Positions 23,121-36,185 of a stretch of DNA of 64,000 nucleotides are shown in pieces. Within the stretch, counting starts at the first letter, position 1, and every line of letters starts with the position of its first letter. Source of the stretch: Carya illinoinensis (lineage: Eukaryota > Streptophyta > Magnoliopsida > Fagales > Juglandaceae); contig NC_056752.1 of NCBI RefSeq assembly GCF_018687715.1, positions 11,815,001-11,879,000 of the forward strand, given 5' to 3'. The notes beneath the pieces were generated by a model. The model saw only the letters and a program-made list of their open reading frames with translations. It ran no database searches and was not told where the DNA came from. Position numbers and translations under genes: made by a program.

Positions 23121-23501
23121 CAAGCTCTTTATAAAAAAAAATTGGGTAAAATTGATATTTTTAACCTTTTTTTTTTTTTTTTTAACGAAAGAATCTATTT
23201 TTTTACAAAAGACCAGTATAAAATTTGTGTCTTTGAAACTTGTATAAATAAAAATGATATTGGCAATCTTAGAGTGTATAAGTTTTGTCTACTCTATTTG
23301 ACAAAGTGGGTAAATATAGAACCTACTTAAAAAAAAATTAATTTTGTAATAATAGACCTGAGATTTACACGTCTAAAACTGTATTTAACATTATTTTTTA
23401 AAAAAATAAGATCTATTATTAAAAAATAATCTTTTTCAAGTAGATATTAGAGTTTTTTTAAAACAAAAAGGTGTGCAAATCTTTCACAAAAGTTGTGTTT
23501 G

Positions 23502-23690
23502 GATATTGAATTGAGTTGAGATAAAAGGTGAAAATTGAATAAATTATTATTATAATATTATTTTTTTAATATTATTATTTTGATATTTAAAACTATTGAA
23601 TTATTTATTATATTTTATGTTAAAATTTAAAAAAATTGTAATAATTAAATGAGATAAATTGAAATGAATTAAGTAACCAAACGAGCATAT
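23502..23690. mobile_element. MITE of the GTTTGG family (copy 3)
   Basis: Starts gtgtttggatattgaattg and ends gtaaccaaacgagc, with the same inner motifs as 2466-2656. About 190 bp. Confidence 0.5.
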
Positions 23691-23693
23691 TTG

Positions 23694-23818
23694 ATCCATA
23701 ATGTATGTGTCAAGGTCTTCTTAATTTGGGTCCATATCAGTCAAAAAGGCTAAGGTCCATAATGTATGTGTCAAGGTCTTCCATAATTTGGATCCATATC
23801 AGTCAAAAATGCTAGGAT
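23694..23818. repeat. 62-bp tandem duplication
   Basis: Two adjacent copies of a unit with 'tccataatgtatgtgtcaag' and 'ccatatcagtcaaaaa'. The matching flank of gene B has one copy (about 33240-33310), so the duplication arose on this side. Confidence 0.75.
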
Positions 23819-24110
23819 AGGCATTAGATAGCTCAATATTTAGGATTGGGCTAAAAGCTATAATGCATAGGCGCTTCTTTTTATTTTTAGAGGATGCATA
23901 TGCTCTTGTTTATAGTATGACTTGCCATCGTATTCTCTTCAGTGCACATGACATGGACAAGGCCGCTAATTCTGCAATATTATTAGTATCAGAGATGCTA
24001 ATGTCACGAACGGGGATTCTGATCAAGGATCTTGACAAGTAAATTTCTTTTTTCAGTTAATAATTAAGGTAATATTTTTTTTAATAATATTGTAATTTTT
24101 TTATCTTTAA

Positions 24111-25175
24111 AAATATTAAAACAATTTATGAAAAAATTACACTTGTGGGGATCCCTTTGTGTGGCTATAGAGCCACTTTATTATTATATACGATTTCATA
24201 TCCCTTGTCATAACAAATAAAAACACTATTAATGATCCCAAAATTTTTCTTTCTTTCTTATTTTTGTCCAAATACTTTCTAGATTTTCAATTTGATCCTC
24301 TTGATTTATAAAAATTTATCTATATGATGTTCTCAAGTAAATTAATGATAGACTTACCATATAATATATTTCCAAAACATTGTGACATCTGTTAACTATT
24401 GATACTTAAGCTCTAAAATTAAATAATAATAAAAAGAAAAAAAAAAAGAGCAAGCTAGCTTAAAATATATAAATATATATATATATATATATAATTTTGA
24501 AGATTAAAAAAAAAAAAATTATTCATTTTTCTATGTTCCAGGAGGATTTTTGAATGGGGAAACCTCCAACTACCCTAGAGTGGCAGATGGACCAATACCC
24601 TTAGGGAAGGTGTAGAAACGACCTTTACCTATATAATTCTGCTACGTATAGTCGCCATGCAGTCTTCTGGCATCAGCATCTATTAAAAAAAAAAATCCCA
24701 TTTACCATCTTCTTCCCATTTCGTTCAAAGAAAATAAAAACCAAGTCTCAACGATCCTCATCGCAGCTTTCTTCCCATTCAGTCCAAGCTATCGGCATCG
24801 AGAAGTAACCACGTCGCAGCTTAATGTTTGTAGTGGATTCTGTGTTTTTTTTTTTTTAATTCTTCGAAAACTATTACGCAATGTCAGTTGGCTTTGATTA
24901 ATAGCAAAGAACTTTGTTTGGAGGCGATAGCTTTCTGATAGATTTTATTGGAATCGTTGAAGCTTTTAGATATTCATGTTGTCCAACTTAATTGAATTAA
25001 TTGAAGCTTTAAGATGTTGTTGCCTGAGCTTTTAAGATGTTCATGTTGCCCATTCCATCTTCTTCCCATTCCTTGGAGGCGCCTATTGTGGAGGAGGACA
25101 ACTCCAAATGAGAAGACATACTTGCATAACTTTGTGGACTCTATTTCAAGGTTTCAAAAGTATTGCTTTAATTTT
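24111..25175. other. Unassigned intergenic DNA
   Basis: Contains a (TA)n run at 24472-24492 and several A tracts. The part 24540-25140 is less AT-rich and looks like decayed genic or repeat sequence with internal 'ttcttcccatt' repeats. I recognise no gene. Confidence 0.35.
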
Positions 25176-25252
25176 GTGAACCGCAAAAGTTAAACTTTAT
25201 GCTAGGGCTTAGATACACGAGCCTCTCTTCCAAACACTAGTTTGCACAACCT

Positions 25253-25290
<38 letters not shown>

Positions 25291-25989
25291 CCATTTTGGT
25301 TGCTGATATTTTTCCACAATGATTTGAGCAACGATTCTTTCTATAAGGACTTAAGGAGATAGATCCGTGTAGGGTATTAGTTTTTTTTCGTAATGATTTA
25401 ACACCGAATTTTTCTATATGAATCAATTTTTTGTGTTTGGCAAGGGGAGAACTCTTTATTAATGTACTATGTTCAACTAGTATTAGTCAATTCAAGACAT
25501 GAACTCCCTCTACAATGAGCATCTCATTAAACAATATAAATTTTAATAATTATATGCATACATATAAGTCCCTCACAGTACTTTGTAAAAGAACTTTGCC
25601 AGGATAATCCATAGGGTTAGTATGCACAAAGTGAATTGCACAACATAGAGAGACGTATTGGTTCAAGAATTTATTAAGTGAGAACACAAGTGCTCAAACT
25701 TTGACATATCAAATATGCACTTTCCTTAAAGGAAAACTTTGAACCAAATCAGAAAAAGATTTTATATTATATTTTTCTTATTTAAAATTGAAAAAAAAAA
25801 CATAATAGCAAAACAGAAAAATAAAATGCATGTCCTAGACTAATGATATGCAATGAATGCAAGAACATACAAAAGGTCGTATCAATTAATGTGACATATA
25901 ATTTTCTTTGACCACTCACTTTGCTTTAAATTTTAGTCTATTCTTTTAATCAACACCACTTTGTATAATCTTTTCTTTATTTTGAAATT

Positions 25990-27760
25990 AAAAATCTATT
26001 AGTTCACTAAGTTTGACACTTAAAAAGTTGATTTGTTGACTCATATCACAAACTTAATTCTCTAAACTCTTTATTTTCCTTTTTAGATTTCTTTAACCTC
26101 TATTTTTCTTCATTTTATTTAAGTTAAAGCAATTCGGTCTTACATGACCAACAACAACACCACAATAATGATAAGTAGGAATAAACTTACTTTTGGACTT
26201 ACCTTGGTTGGACTTCTTTATCATTGATCTATCATGTGAGGCACTTGGAACATGAGTTTTAGACGCGTCATTCTTTGGAGTTTCCTCATCTTAACTTCTT
26301 TTAACAAAAATGATATCTTTTGATGAAGTGACAGCGGATGATGAGTCTTTAAGTTTCATATCTTGGGAAGTCATATACTCCAAACCCGTGTGATTATAAC
26401 TGGATTTTTGAAAACTCAACATCTTTTTTAATTTATGTGTTGCTGTTTTTTGTTTGCACTCCTGAAACTTTTTCAATTCTTTTTCTAGTGCAGCCTTTTG
26501 ATATTTTAATATTGATACTTCAACACCAAAAATTTTAATGCATCAGAAATATTGTTTTTCTCATTCTCCACAGCAGTAAATCTATTGTACAACTTCTTGT
26601 TGAGTTTTTTTTTTTCCTTCTTCTTTAAATTTGATCACTTCCTCACATAGATAATTATAGGCTTTTTGTAAACTTAACTCATAATCAGCCACAACTAGAG
26701 CAACCTCTGAATCACTATCATCATCACTTTCAGTTTTTTTTAGCCAAATATTAGAAAAATCATTAACAATAGTAAAGAAAGCTAAAAAAGAATTGTCATC
26801 ATTACATGATGAACTTGAAGTTTTAGATTCTGAACTGTCACTAAGTATAACATTCAATACTTTTCTTTTACTTTTCTTGAAATTTGAACATTCAATTCTT
26901 ATATGACCATAACCAGAACATTCATGATACTTCACTTTATCATTATTATTAGATTTTTCTTTATTCCATTTTTCAAAATAATTTTTCTTTACAGAAAATT
27001 CTTTACCTCTATTTTTCTTTCCACTAGACTTTTTATTAAACATGAATTTTTTGAAGTTTCTTCCTATGAGATCTATATCCTCATTGTTAAAATTTTCTTC
27101 ATCAGAAAAATTATCTTGATCATCTTTTACTATTTTGAGAGCAATGGACATACCTTTCCATGTTTGAGGAAGTGAGGATTCATATGTTTGTAAGGAACTG
27201 ACCAGCTCTTTAACCTTTATTGTATCCAAATCCTTATTTTCCTTAATGACAATAACCTTAGGTCAAAATCTTTCCAGTAGAGATCTCAAAATCTTCCTCA
27301 CAATCCTTGAATCCTCCACCTTCTCGCCGAGATTAAACCTGGAATTCACAATATCATTCAGTTTAGCATAAAAATCATTAAAACTTTCGTCTTCCAACAT
27401 TTTAATCTCTTTAAATTTTGAGGTTAGCCTCTGCAATTTTGAAATTTTTACTATTCTTGTGCCTTTATGTGTAACCTCCAAAATATCCCAAACTTCTTTA
27501 GCAATCTCATACATGGAGATTTTTTTAAATTCTTCAGGGGATACCGCCATGAAAATAGCGTTAAGTCATTTGCTATTCAAATTGTAATTTTTGATTTCAT
27601 CTTTCGCCCAAGCATCTATAGATGTCTCGGGTTTAGTCCATTCTTGTTCAACTGAATGCCATACACGGTCATCCAAAGACTTGAGAAAAACCCTCATACG
27701 AACTTTTCAATAAGCATAGTTTTCCCCATCGAAGTATGGTGAAACTTATAATGACGTCGA
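25990..27760 (-). pseudogene. Sirevirus gag relic
   Basis: Broken gag of fragment E2a. The best open pieces on the minus strand are 26582-27229 (knuckle CSGYGHIRIEC, with the first Cys of the motif preceded by Tyr-His) and 27263-27550 (Gag core). Frameshifts and stops separate them. The second zinc knuckle lies near 26130-26170. Similar in order to the young copy but clearly diverged. Confidence 0.8.
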
Positions 27761-27818
27761 CATGATCTACAAGGACACGAATCACACTTGAATGAGTGAA
27801 TCACGCTTTAATGCCAAT

Positions 27819-28706
27819 TGAAATTTCCCAAGTACCCCGTAGAATCACGAAATTATCTACCAATTTCCTTGCACAAATTGGTTAGATCTCAATATTATGA
27901 TTATTAAACGAATTAAATACTTAAGGAAAATAATCAAACTTGCAAGACATAACGATTGGTTACAAAGGGAAACCCTTTATAGAATTTTTTAAAGGTAAAA
28001 TCCTATGGGGCAACCAAACCTAGGAAAGTCCATCTTATTGTTTAAAAATCAATTACCAATAATTATCAATTATAAAATATTTATAACTTGACTCTCTTAC
28101 TTGTCCAGACAAATGACCCATTTGTCTTCTACCGCAGTAGTAGCCAGAAATTCTGACGATTTTCAAACTATTGACTTCTCTCCTAGAACTCTATTGGCTG
28201 AAATCCAACTAATGATCATTCACACTTGAAGCATGATCACACACAATGAGAGATCACAAATATGAAAATTTACTAATGAATTTTCTCACCAAAATATAGA
28301 CTAGAAAGTGCTCTAAAAAATATGTAGATCTAAATCTCTACAGATCCTAACCAATAGGATCTCTTAAATAAACAATTTGGAAATAATTCCAATTGAAGTA
28401 GGATTTTGCTGAAACATAAAATCTGTAGCGAGAATGTATCGTGACAAATTGCTAACATTTTGCGATAACGTTCTTCTACGGTGATTGATTTCTGTTCAAC
28501 TTCTGTTTTGGATAAATGCAGATTCTTATGGACTCGATTTTTACCTCAATGACTCATCTAAACAATCTCTAAAACTTCTAGATAGACTCAACATTGTTTA
28601 GAGATAAATCAATAATTATTTTACATTCATCCAACAATTTCAAATACAATGATAAGATAAGTCTTATCATATAGTCATATAATCTTAGCCAATTTTTGTC
28701 TTCACA
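27819..28706 (-). repeat. 5' LTR of Sirevirus fragment E2a
   Basis: Starts tgaaatttccc and ends gtcttcaca on the plus strand, 888 bp. Homologous along its length to the 880-bp LTRs of the young element but with many differences. A degraded primer site (attggcattaaagcg on the minus strand) sits next to it. Confidence 0.85.
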
Positions 28707-29515
28707 AAACCTATTTCGGGAGTTTGGTGCAGATGAAGTTTTGTTGCCTCTTAATTAAATGGATCCCACTAAAGCTCTAAAGCCTAATGGAATGACACCT
28801 CTTTTTTATAAAAAAAATTCTTGATTGCTGTTGGGAATGATGTGACCAAAGCTATTCCAATGGCCCTTAACAAATGGTCAATTTCCACAAGAATTAAATT
28901 ACATTTTCATTACTTTGATCCCAAAGAAGAAGCAGCCCGAGGTGAGTTTTGATTTCAAATCTATCGGTTTATGCAATGTGATCTAAATTGGTTTCAAAAG
29001 TCATAGCAAATAGGCTTAAAGAGACATTGCTTAACATTATTTCAAAATCATGACCTGTTTTTGTATCTAGAAGGCTAATAACATATAACATCCTTGTGGC
29101 CTATTAGTTGGTGCATTTCTTATGGCAAAAAAGCAGTGGTAAAAAAGGCTTTAGACATAAGTAAAGCATATGACAGAGTGGAATGAGGGTTTTTAGAACC
29201 TGTTATGTAGAGAATGAGCTTTGGTGAAAAATGGATAAACTTGGTGATGCTTTGTGTCAAATCTGTCGCTTTGAGTCAAATCTGTCACTTTGTAAATGGT
29301 GTGCCAAAGGGCCCTTCGTTTCCATCTTTAGGATTGACGCAAGGGGATCTCCTTTGTTTCCATCTCGAGGACTGAGGCAAGGGGATCCCATATCCCCTTA
29401 CCTATACTTGTTATGTATTGAGGGACCGATATCCTTATTGTAGCAGGCTAACAAATCAAAACAGATTGAAGGAATACAGATTTGTAATGGAGCTCCAAAG
29501 CTAAATCACTTGATC
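28707..29515 (+). pseudogene. LINE (L1-type) reverse-transcriptase fragment, 3' of the insertion
   Basis: Continues the LINE from the Sirevirus target site. It has a MDPTKALKPNGM block, IPKKKQPEVSF, and in 29231-29443 the motif GLRQGDPISPYLYLLCIEG typical of non-LTR reverse transcriptase. Many stops and frameshifts. It ends where a copia gag relic in the other orientation begins. Confidence 0.75.
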
Positions 29516-30486
29516 CGTTGCCTATTATGACCTCATTGGTTCCATCATATTTAGAATGGATAGAGAGCTTGGACATGTCAAAGGTGATATGATGCAAGGC
29601 AACTGAGTCAACAACCCAAGACTTATCTATTGAAGAGCTAGTGGCAGCACAGTTGACATTTGGTGAAAATGGAGTCCAAAACTTCTTGCATTGACGAGTT
29701 GTGTGACCAAGGATAGAGCAGAATTGGCGAACCACTAAATTTTTATTGGAGGAGTGAGGAGAATGATGTGATTGAGAGGGCCATTGGTTGGGCCATAAGT
29801 AATTGATGGTACGGTTGGACTTGCCTCCATGTGAGGGAGAAGAAGGCCACTGGTCTGGTATAGAAATTTTACCTATTTCGTACCGGTTCAAATACTGGCC
29901 GTACTGACTGGTACCGATCATTGTACTGGCCGGTACCCGTTGTACCGGCCGATATTTCAACATGTACCGACCTACATACTGGCCCGTACCAGTCGGTATT
30001 TCAGCCTATACCTTTTTTTTTTCATTTTTTCAAACTATAAGCTCATTTTTTGATCCCCAATTCAGACCAGACTATTTATAAATTATATATATATGTATTT
30101 ATGTATAATTTATTCATATATACACTATTATTTTAGAATATAATTAATATATATATTTATATATATAATTTATTCATATATCGACTATCCATAAATGATA
30201 CACGAAACGATACTGGTATTGAAATATTTTGTTCCAATGCCTTGACCGGTACGTTATTCAAAACATTGGTGGCAATAGTAGTTTGTTGTAGAGTCTCAAG
30301 TCGTTTGAGATAGATTTCATGACTTGCTATGACTAACAAGCAAGTCTTGAAGTTCTTCAAATGTGAAAGGAGTCTCGCGAGTGCAAATTGGACCCACAAA
30401 ATTACGAAAATTAGATTCAAGGCCATTGAGAATATAGAGCATTAAATCATCATTTGTGACTGGAGAATCAACCAATACCAGTTCAT
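29516..30486 (-). pseudogene. Copia gag/protease relic
   Basis: Minus-strand pieces of a different copia element. 30157-30523 carries the Gag segment LMLYILNGLESNFRNFVGP. 29448-29963 carries a zinc knuckle CSILGHTTRQCKKF and a decayed protease start SWVVDSVALHHIT, where the usual Asp-Ser/Thr-Gly/Ala triad is spoiled. Interrupted by an inserted CGGTAC-rich repeat. Confidence 0.75.
29857..30250. mobile_element. GGTACCGG-rich insertion within the copia relic
   Basis: About 390 bp that breaks the gag relic. It carries many cggtac/gtaccg motifs in both orientations at both ends and a (TA)-rich middle (30080-30180), the layout of a fold-back MITE. Exact ends and target duplication not resolved. 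Confidence 0.5.
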
Positions 30487-32220
30487 AAGTAGGAACCAAT
30501 GTGTTTACAATTTCTTTTGTCATTCATGCTGATAGAGAACATGTTATAGAAGGGCATATGTGGCTCTTTGATAATCGTCTCTTTGTGATTAACCATTTCG
30601 ATGGTTTTACACAACCTAGCTCAATGAAATTTGATAAGGTTGCCATGTGGGTTCAATTCCATAATATGTCACTAGTTGGAATGGATATGGAGTGTGGTGA
30701 AAAGGTGGGAAGATCATTGGGGGAAGTTGAACTTTTGGAATTTGAGGTGAATGATGTGGGATGGGGTAACTTCTTGAGAGTAAGAGTTCTATTAGATCTA
30801 TGGAAACCATAGGACAAAGGAAGAACAATTACATTGCATGGCATGAAGTATAAAATTCCGTTACAGTATGAAAAGCTACCTTGTTTCTGATTTACGTGTG
30901 GAAGAATTTTGCAAGCCTTTAAAGCTGTGTTGGATGAATGTGAGCTAAAGGATTTGGGCTACTATGGAAACCAATTTACCTAGTGCAATAAGAGGGAGCT
31001 TGCTCATTGTATAAGTGAAAGGCTAGAAAGGTTTCTTCCAAACTTTAGGTGGTGTTCAAATTACCCAATGGCTCGAGTTCAACATTGTACAGCTGCATAC
31101 TTAGACCATGTGCCTATCATTTTCAAGCAGCAAGATGACCATTACAAAAGATAAAGAAACAAAATTTTCAGATTTAAGGCTATGTGGGTGGAATCCTCGA
31201 ACTGTAAAAGGATTATTGAAGCTGCATGGTAGGTGGAACCAGGTGTTAATGGATTGAATTCTGTAAAGAGGAAGATTGAGAGGTATGGAGAAAAGCTAAC
31301 GGTTTGCAACAAGGAAAAGTTTGGGCATGTGAATCAAGGCATTGAAATTAGAACTAAATTGCAACTCTTGTGAAGTAGTGATCCACACTGCCAAAGAAGG
31401 GCTAAGACTAGAGAAGCTAGAACTGAAATGCAACAATGGCTTGAGAGAGGGGAAATTATGTGGAGACAAAGCTCCAAAGCTCTATGGTTGAAAGAGGGGG
31501 GCACAAATGCATGTTTCTTTCACAATAAAGCTTCACAGAGAAAAAAGAAGAACTTATTAAGGGACTCAAAGATGCAAATGGCTCATGGAAACTAAATGAG
31601 GAGAGGGATTAGTTGATACTCATGTATTTTTTTTTTTTTTTTGGAGGGATTGAGGGGTAGAGTTGACACTGACATGAATGAAAACCTATTAAGGGAGTTT
31701 GGTGCAGACGAATTTTTGTTGGCTCTTAATCAAATGGATCCAACTAAAGCTCTAAGGCCTAATGGAATCACACATCTTTTTTATAAAAAAATTCTTGGTT
31801 GTTGTTGGGAATGATGTGACAAAAGCTATTCTAATGGTCCTTAACAATTGGTCAGTTTCCACAAGAATTAAATCACACTTTCATTACTTTGATCCCAAAG
31901 AAGAAGCAGCCTGAGGTGAGTTATGATTTCAGACCTATTAGTTTGTGCAATGTGATCTAAACTAATTTCAAAAGTCCTAGCTAATAAGCTTAAAGAGACA
32001 TTACTTAACATTATTTCAAAATCATGATATGCTTTTGTACCTGGAAGGCTAATAGCATATAACATCCTTGTGGCCTGTTAGCTGGTGCAATTCTTAAGGC
32101 AGAAAAGAGGTGGTAAAAAAGGCTTTAGGCATGAGTAAAGTATATGATAGAGTAGAAAGAAGGTTTTTAGAACCTGTTATGTAGAGGATGAGCTTTGGTG
32201 AAAAATGGATAAACTTGGTA
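30487..32220 (+). pseudogene. LINE copy with the empty Sirevirus site
   Basis: L1-type LINE relic. 30501-30812 encodes a DUF4283-type ORF1 segment (MWLFDNRLFVINHFDGFTQP, MWVQFHNMSLVGMD). After a junction near 30907 it jumps into endonuclease and pre-reverse-transcriptase sequence (VLDECELKDLGYYGNQFT; KEKFGHVNQGIE), and then into the N-terminal reverse transcriptase region. About 1.3 kb between ORF1 and endonuclease is deleted relative to the copy at 47-50 kb. At 31677-31695 it reads gaatgaaaacctattaagg without interruption, the site where the older Sirevirus sits in the sister copies. Confidence 0.8.
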
Positions 32221-32229
32221 AATATTTTT

Positions 32230-32488
32230 AAATATTTTTTTTACGAATTTTTTGAATATTTTTTTTTAGAAAAAAAAAAAGCACAATATCATTAAAAAAA
32301 ACACTATCTTAGTTATTAAATAAAAAAATTACATTTGTCAAGATCCTCGGCAAAAATTTTCGTTTGTGCCTTTAGCATTTCTAATATAATAATATTGTAG
32401 AATTAGCGGCCTTGTCCATGTCATGTGCACCAAAGAGAATATGATGACAAATCATACTGTCAACAAGAGCCCACACATCCTTAAAAAA

Positions 32489-32519
<31 letters not shown>

Positions 32520-34103
32520 GCTCCTATGCATCATAGCTTTTAGCCCAACAGTTCCGCTGCTAAGCGGTTGAACTGATTTTTAATGAAAAACAACCCTCCA
32601 CTTAGCAGCTGCCACCTCACCTATCAGACTAAACTCACACTATACTCGTGCACATGGGATAATAACGGCAAAGTTCAATTTCTCTTTGGATGAATCTGTG
32701 CTTCCAGATGACTTCCAATTTCAGAACCAACGCCGAACGACCTCCACCACCAGCATCCATTGCCACCAGTTCACCACCACCCATCCGTCGAGAATCCATC
32801 CGTCGTCCTCCTTAGCAGATTTGGTCTAACTCCGATTTCTCCCAAATTTACCCCATGTGTGAATCGCCCACTATGCAAGCGTAGTTCTCCTCTTCCACTG
32901 GTTTGTTGCCCACCACAATTCCTAACCAATTCACGGTTGTTCATGGCTGACTCTAGTGGGCTTGGTGTTTCTCCATCCCAATCCACGGTTGTTCACTGCA
33001 ATTTTTAAATGTAACATTTAGTAATTGTAACAAGTTTAAACAATAAAATCCCAATTGCTTTCAACTTTCTTTTTATGAAATGGAATTTTATAAATTTGTT
33101 GGGTGAATCGCGATTTAGAAATAGAGACCATGAGACGCATACGTGGTAGCCAATTACTGAAGGGCTGTTCTTTGAAGGTTAAAAACCCAACCAATCCCAG
33201 GTATTCTCTTAGCCCAATGGTAAATATTGGGCTATCTAATGCCTATCCTAGCTTTTTTGACTGATACGGGCCCAAATTATGAAAGACCTTGACACGTACA
33301 TTAGTTGACCCTTAAAAGGCTTCATATAATAAAAATGGATCTAGATTAGAAAAATAATATTTACAATTTGTGAAAGATTTGTGCACCTATTTTTTTTTAA
33401 AATTATTTATCTAATATTTACATAAAAAATTATTTTTTAATAATAGATTTCATTTCTTTCAAGAATAATGTTAAATATAGTCTTAGATGTGTAAATTTCA
33501 CGAACTATCTTTAAAAAAAAAAAGTAAGGTCTATTATTAAAAAATTAATTTTTTTAAGTAGGTTCTATATTTACTCATTTTTGTCAAAAAGAGTAGATGA
33601 AACTTAGACTCTAGGATTGTCAATATCATTTTTATTTAGATACAACCGTGAACATATAACCGTGAAGTCTGTAAACGTTGCGTAATCGTTTTGAAAAAAA
33701 ATATGGACTATTATTAAAAAAAAAATTCATATGAGTCTTATGTTTTATTCACTTTTTTTCAAAGCGTTTAAGTGACGGTTAAATAATTTACAGTTTCAAA
33801 TATATTTTCTCTTTTATTTATACAAGTTTTAAATACATAAATTTTATATAAATCTTTTGTAAAAAAATAGATTCTACCATTAAAAAAAAAAAGTTTAAAA
33901 ATATCAGTTTTACTCAATTCTTTTTTATAAAGAGCTTGCATAACAAAGACTCGCGCCTAACATTATTTTTTACTTACAATTCCAAAATAGTGTGGATAAG
34001 CTGATATTCTTTCACGTCTTACAATTCAAATCTTTTATATAACCTCTACATTTTAAAAAGATAAAAATATCATCAGTTCATTGAAGTATCAAAGTTGTCG
34101 ATG
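32230..34103. repeat. Distal upstream flank of gene B, inverted match to gene A flank
   Basis: Reverse-complement similarity to 22680-24060 in several blocks. Contains a poly-A run (32480-32520), T/A-rich MITE-like segments (33330-33900) and the insertion at 32549-33208. No gene. Confidence 0.65.
32549..33208. mobile_element. 660-bp insertion with 9-bp target duplication, Mutator-like
   Basis: Flanked by ttagcccaa at 32540-32548 and 33209-33217. The matching flank of gene A lacks it, giving an empty site. The ends share weak long inverted similarity (aacaaccct..cagctgccacc versus the reverse of the right end, aacagcccttcag..ggctaccacg). A 9-bp duplication and long degenerate inverted repeats suggest a Mutator-like element. 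The GC-richer interior (32690-33005) has an 83-codon frame rich in Pro and Ser that could be captured gene sequence. Confidence 0.55.
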
Positions 34104-34429
34104 ATGGTAGTGGTGATAAAGCCATGTCAGGATTTTAGGAACAGAGGATCAATGTAATGGGCAATTGGGTGGCTGAGTTTGTTTGTTCATGAGACAGTTG
34201 CTTTCTGTTTTAACGATATGTTTATGCTGAGGAAAGAGGTTATTATTATCCTTTTATTTCTCATTTACTATTCTTTTATATTTATTTTTTTTAATTTTTT
34301 ATTTTACTTAATAGTTAAGAAAGTGATTATTAGTAAAATTACATATTTTTTAAATTTTTTTAATAGCTAAGGATGTTAAAAAAATACTTTAAAAAAATGA
34401 TAAAAAAATAAATAATTCCTACAGTCTTA

Positions 34430-36185
34430 TAAGTAGTAAATTAGTAATAATTGAGCAGTAACCCATATATATATAATATATAATATATATTATACGCTTT
34501 TCAAACCAAATCGACTGTACATTCGGGTTTACGACTGAGAGGCTAGATATATTCGGCCCAGAACTCAGGTCTCAAATTTGACCTGGATATACCTGGATTG
34601 TTACCCGGGCCATCTTTGAAAAACTGGAAATTCGGGTTTCGGGTTTGACCCCTTTTTTTATAATTAATTAATTTATTTTATTTTATTTTTTTAAGTTCAT
34701 ATTAAATTAAATTTAAAAACATAAGTTTTTTTGGGTAAAAAGCCTATATTTTATTAAAAAAAAAATTTTAAAAAATAATCCATTTAAAAGCATAATTTTT
34801 GTTTTTAATAAAAAAGCCTTTATTATACTGAAAAAAATTTCTCAGTCATCAATTTGGAAAGCATAATATTTGTGTTCTAAAAATACTAAATGCATGTAAA
34901 ATAAAATAAAATTCTATTATTCATCTTTGCATGCATCATAATGCAATCCACTACATATTACATTTTTTGTTATTTATATATTACATTACATTACAAAATA
35001 CAAAATTACAATATATGAATTACAAAATCAGTAGAATGTCTATCAGTGATTAATCTCCACACCAAATAGCAATTTCAAGTGATTGGATTGAAAGAGATCA
35101 TGCAAAAAACAAAAAGTTTTGAACAACTATCAGTGATTTTTGGCAACCTATGGCCTTAAAGTGAGATTAAGAGACTCAAAACTAAATTGAACTTTTGATT
35201 AATATAAATATCAGAGCTATATGACCCAAGAACTCATAGAAAGAAACATATTTGGAGGTGGCACAGCTGTGACTGCATTGCAAGAATTCATAGACAGAAA
35301 CATACTTTTGCTGGCTGTGTTTACCTGATGGCCAGCAAAAGTATAAACTATCTCGGAAGTAATAAATAATAGAAGCATGGCAGGCTCCTATCATTCTTCA
35401 CAATAAAGTATGTTAGGTCTCCCTAAAATTTTGAATTTTGAACACATTACAAAATAAGGAGTCTCAGGAATCTCAAGATTTCATCTCAATATGAAAACTG
35501 AAAGACTCATTGGTTAAGATACTGATCAACAATAAAACCCATATGACTATTGGGTCCAAGACAGATAGAGGAAAAAAATTTTAAAACCGATCAAACATAT
35601 CAAACTTACTAGGTTGTTTAATGAAAACATAATAGAAAACATAACAAATCACCATTTGAATCTGAATCAGTGAAATAAAGAAACTCAAATTAATAACAAT
35701 CCTCGAGTCCATTATAAAAACGAATTCCAAAAAATGCAATTTTTACAATAAAGTTTTATTGTTAGAAATTCAGCTGTGAACCAATTCACTTTGATTGATT
35801 CCCAGATTTCATTCAAATTCTCCAATATCCCCATTTCTTGAAAGCCCGAAGACTAAACATCAAAACATCATGATATGAAATGTTAGAAGGTTGTAAGCCT
35901 TTAACATTAATATAATATATATAATATATTATAAGTGCATAAAAACAAATCTAAATATTCTTCTATTAGTACAAAGCGGCAAAGCCCAAAAGACAATACT
36001 CTTTGAATCCAGCCAAACACAAATGATGCAAAAATCAAATTACCAAGATCAATCATTTAGAAAGACATTAATTTTCCTAATGAATGGTTTTTAGAAAATG
36101 AAAACCACCCACAAAAAATTCAATATACTTGGCTCACTAAATGATAAAAATATGTAATTGCTACAGGTAGAGCAGTTCTACACGA
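34430..36185. other. Noncoding upstream region of gene B within the arm
   Basis: No gene. Includes a (TA)-rich stretch near 34470-34495, a GGGTTTCGGGTTTGACCC-type repeat at 34520-34650, and a small tandem repeat near 35235-35340 (agaaacatattt, ttcatagaaagaaac). Gene A lacks most of this, so it entered after A separated from the B/C lineage. Confidence 0.5.

Larger units (their letters stand above)
21623..24110. repeat. Upstream flank of gene A, inverted match to flank of gene B
   Basis: Pieces match, in reverse, the DNA upstream of gene B. Examples are 22395-22490 with 34110-34200, 22680-22800 with 33950-34080, 23690-23990 with 32390-33320, and 24020-24050 with 32310-32345. Genes A and B are thus head-to-head members of an old inverted duplication, interrupted by later insertions on both sides. 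No genes are seen in it. Confidence 0.7.
25180..28706 (-). mobile_element. Older Sirevirus fragment E2a: 3' noncoding, gag, 5' LTR
   Basis: Minus-strand relic of the same family as 9110-19041. It keeps the post-pol noncoding segment (25180-25720), Gag (25990-27760) and the 5' LTR (27819-28706). Protease, integrase, reverse transcriptase and RNase H are deleted. Its outer edge at 28706 is followed by aaacc (28707-28711) and LINE sequence. An empty copy of that LINE site exists at about 31685, and the opposite junction of the insertion is found at 47195. Confidence 0.85.

Noticed and set aside
32760..33008. Host gene of 83 codons
   Set aside because: Lies wholly inside a 660-bp insertion absent from the paralogous flank. 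Treated as possible captured sequence instead.
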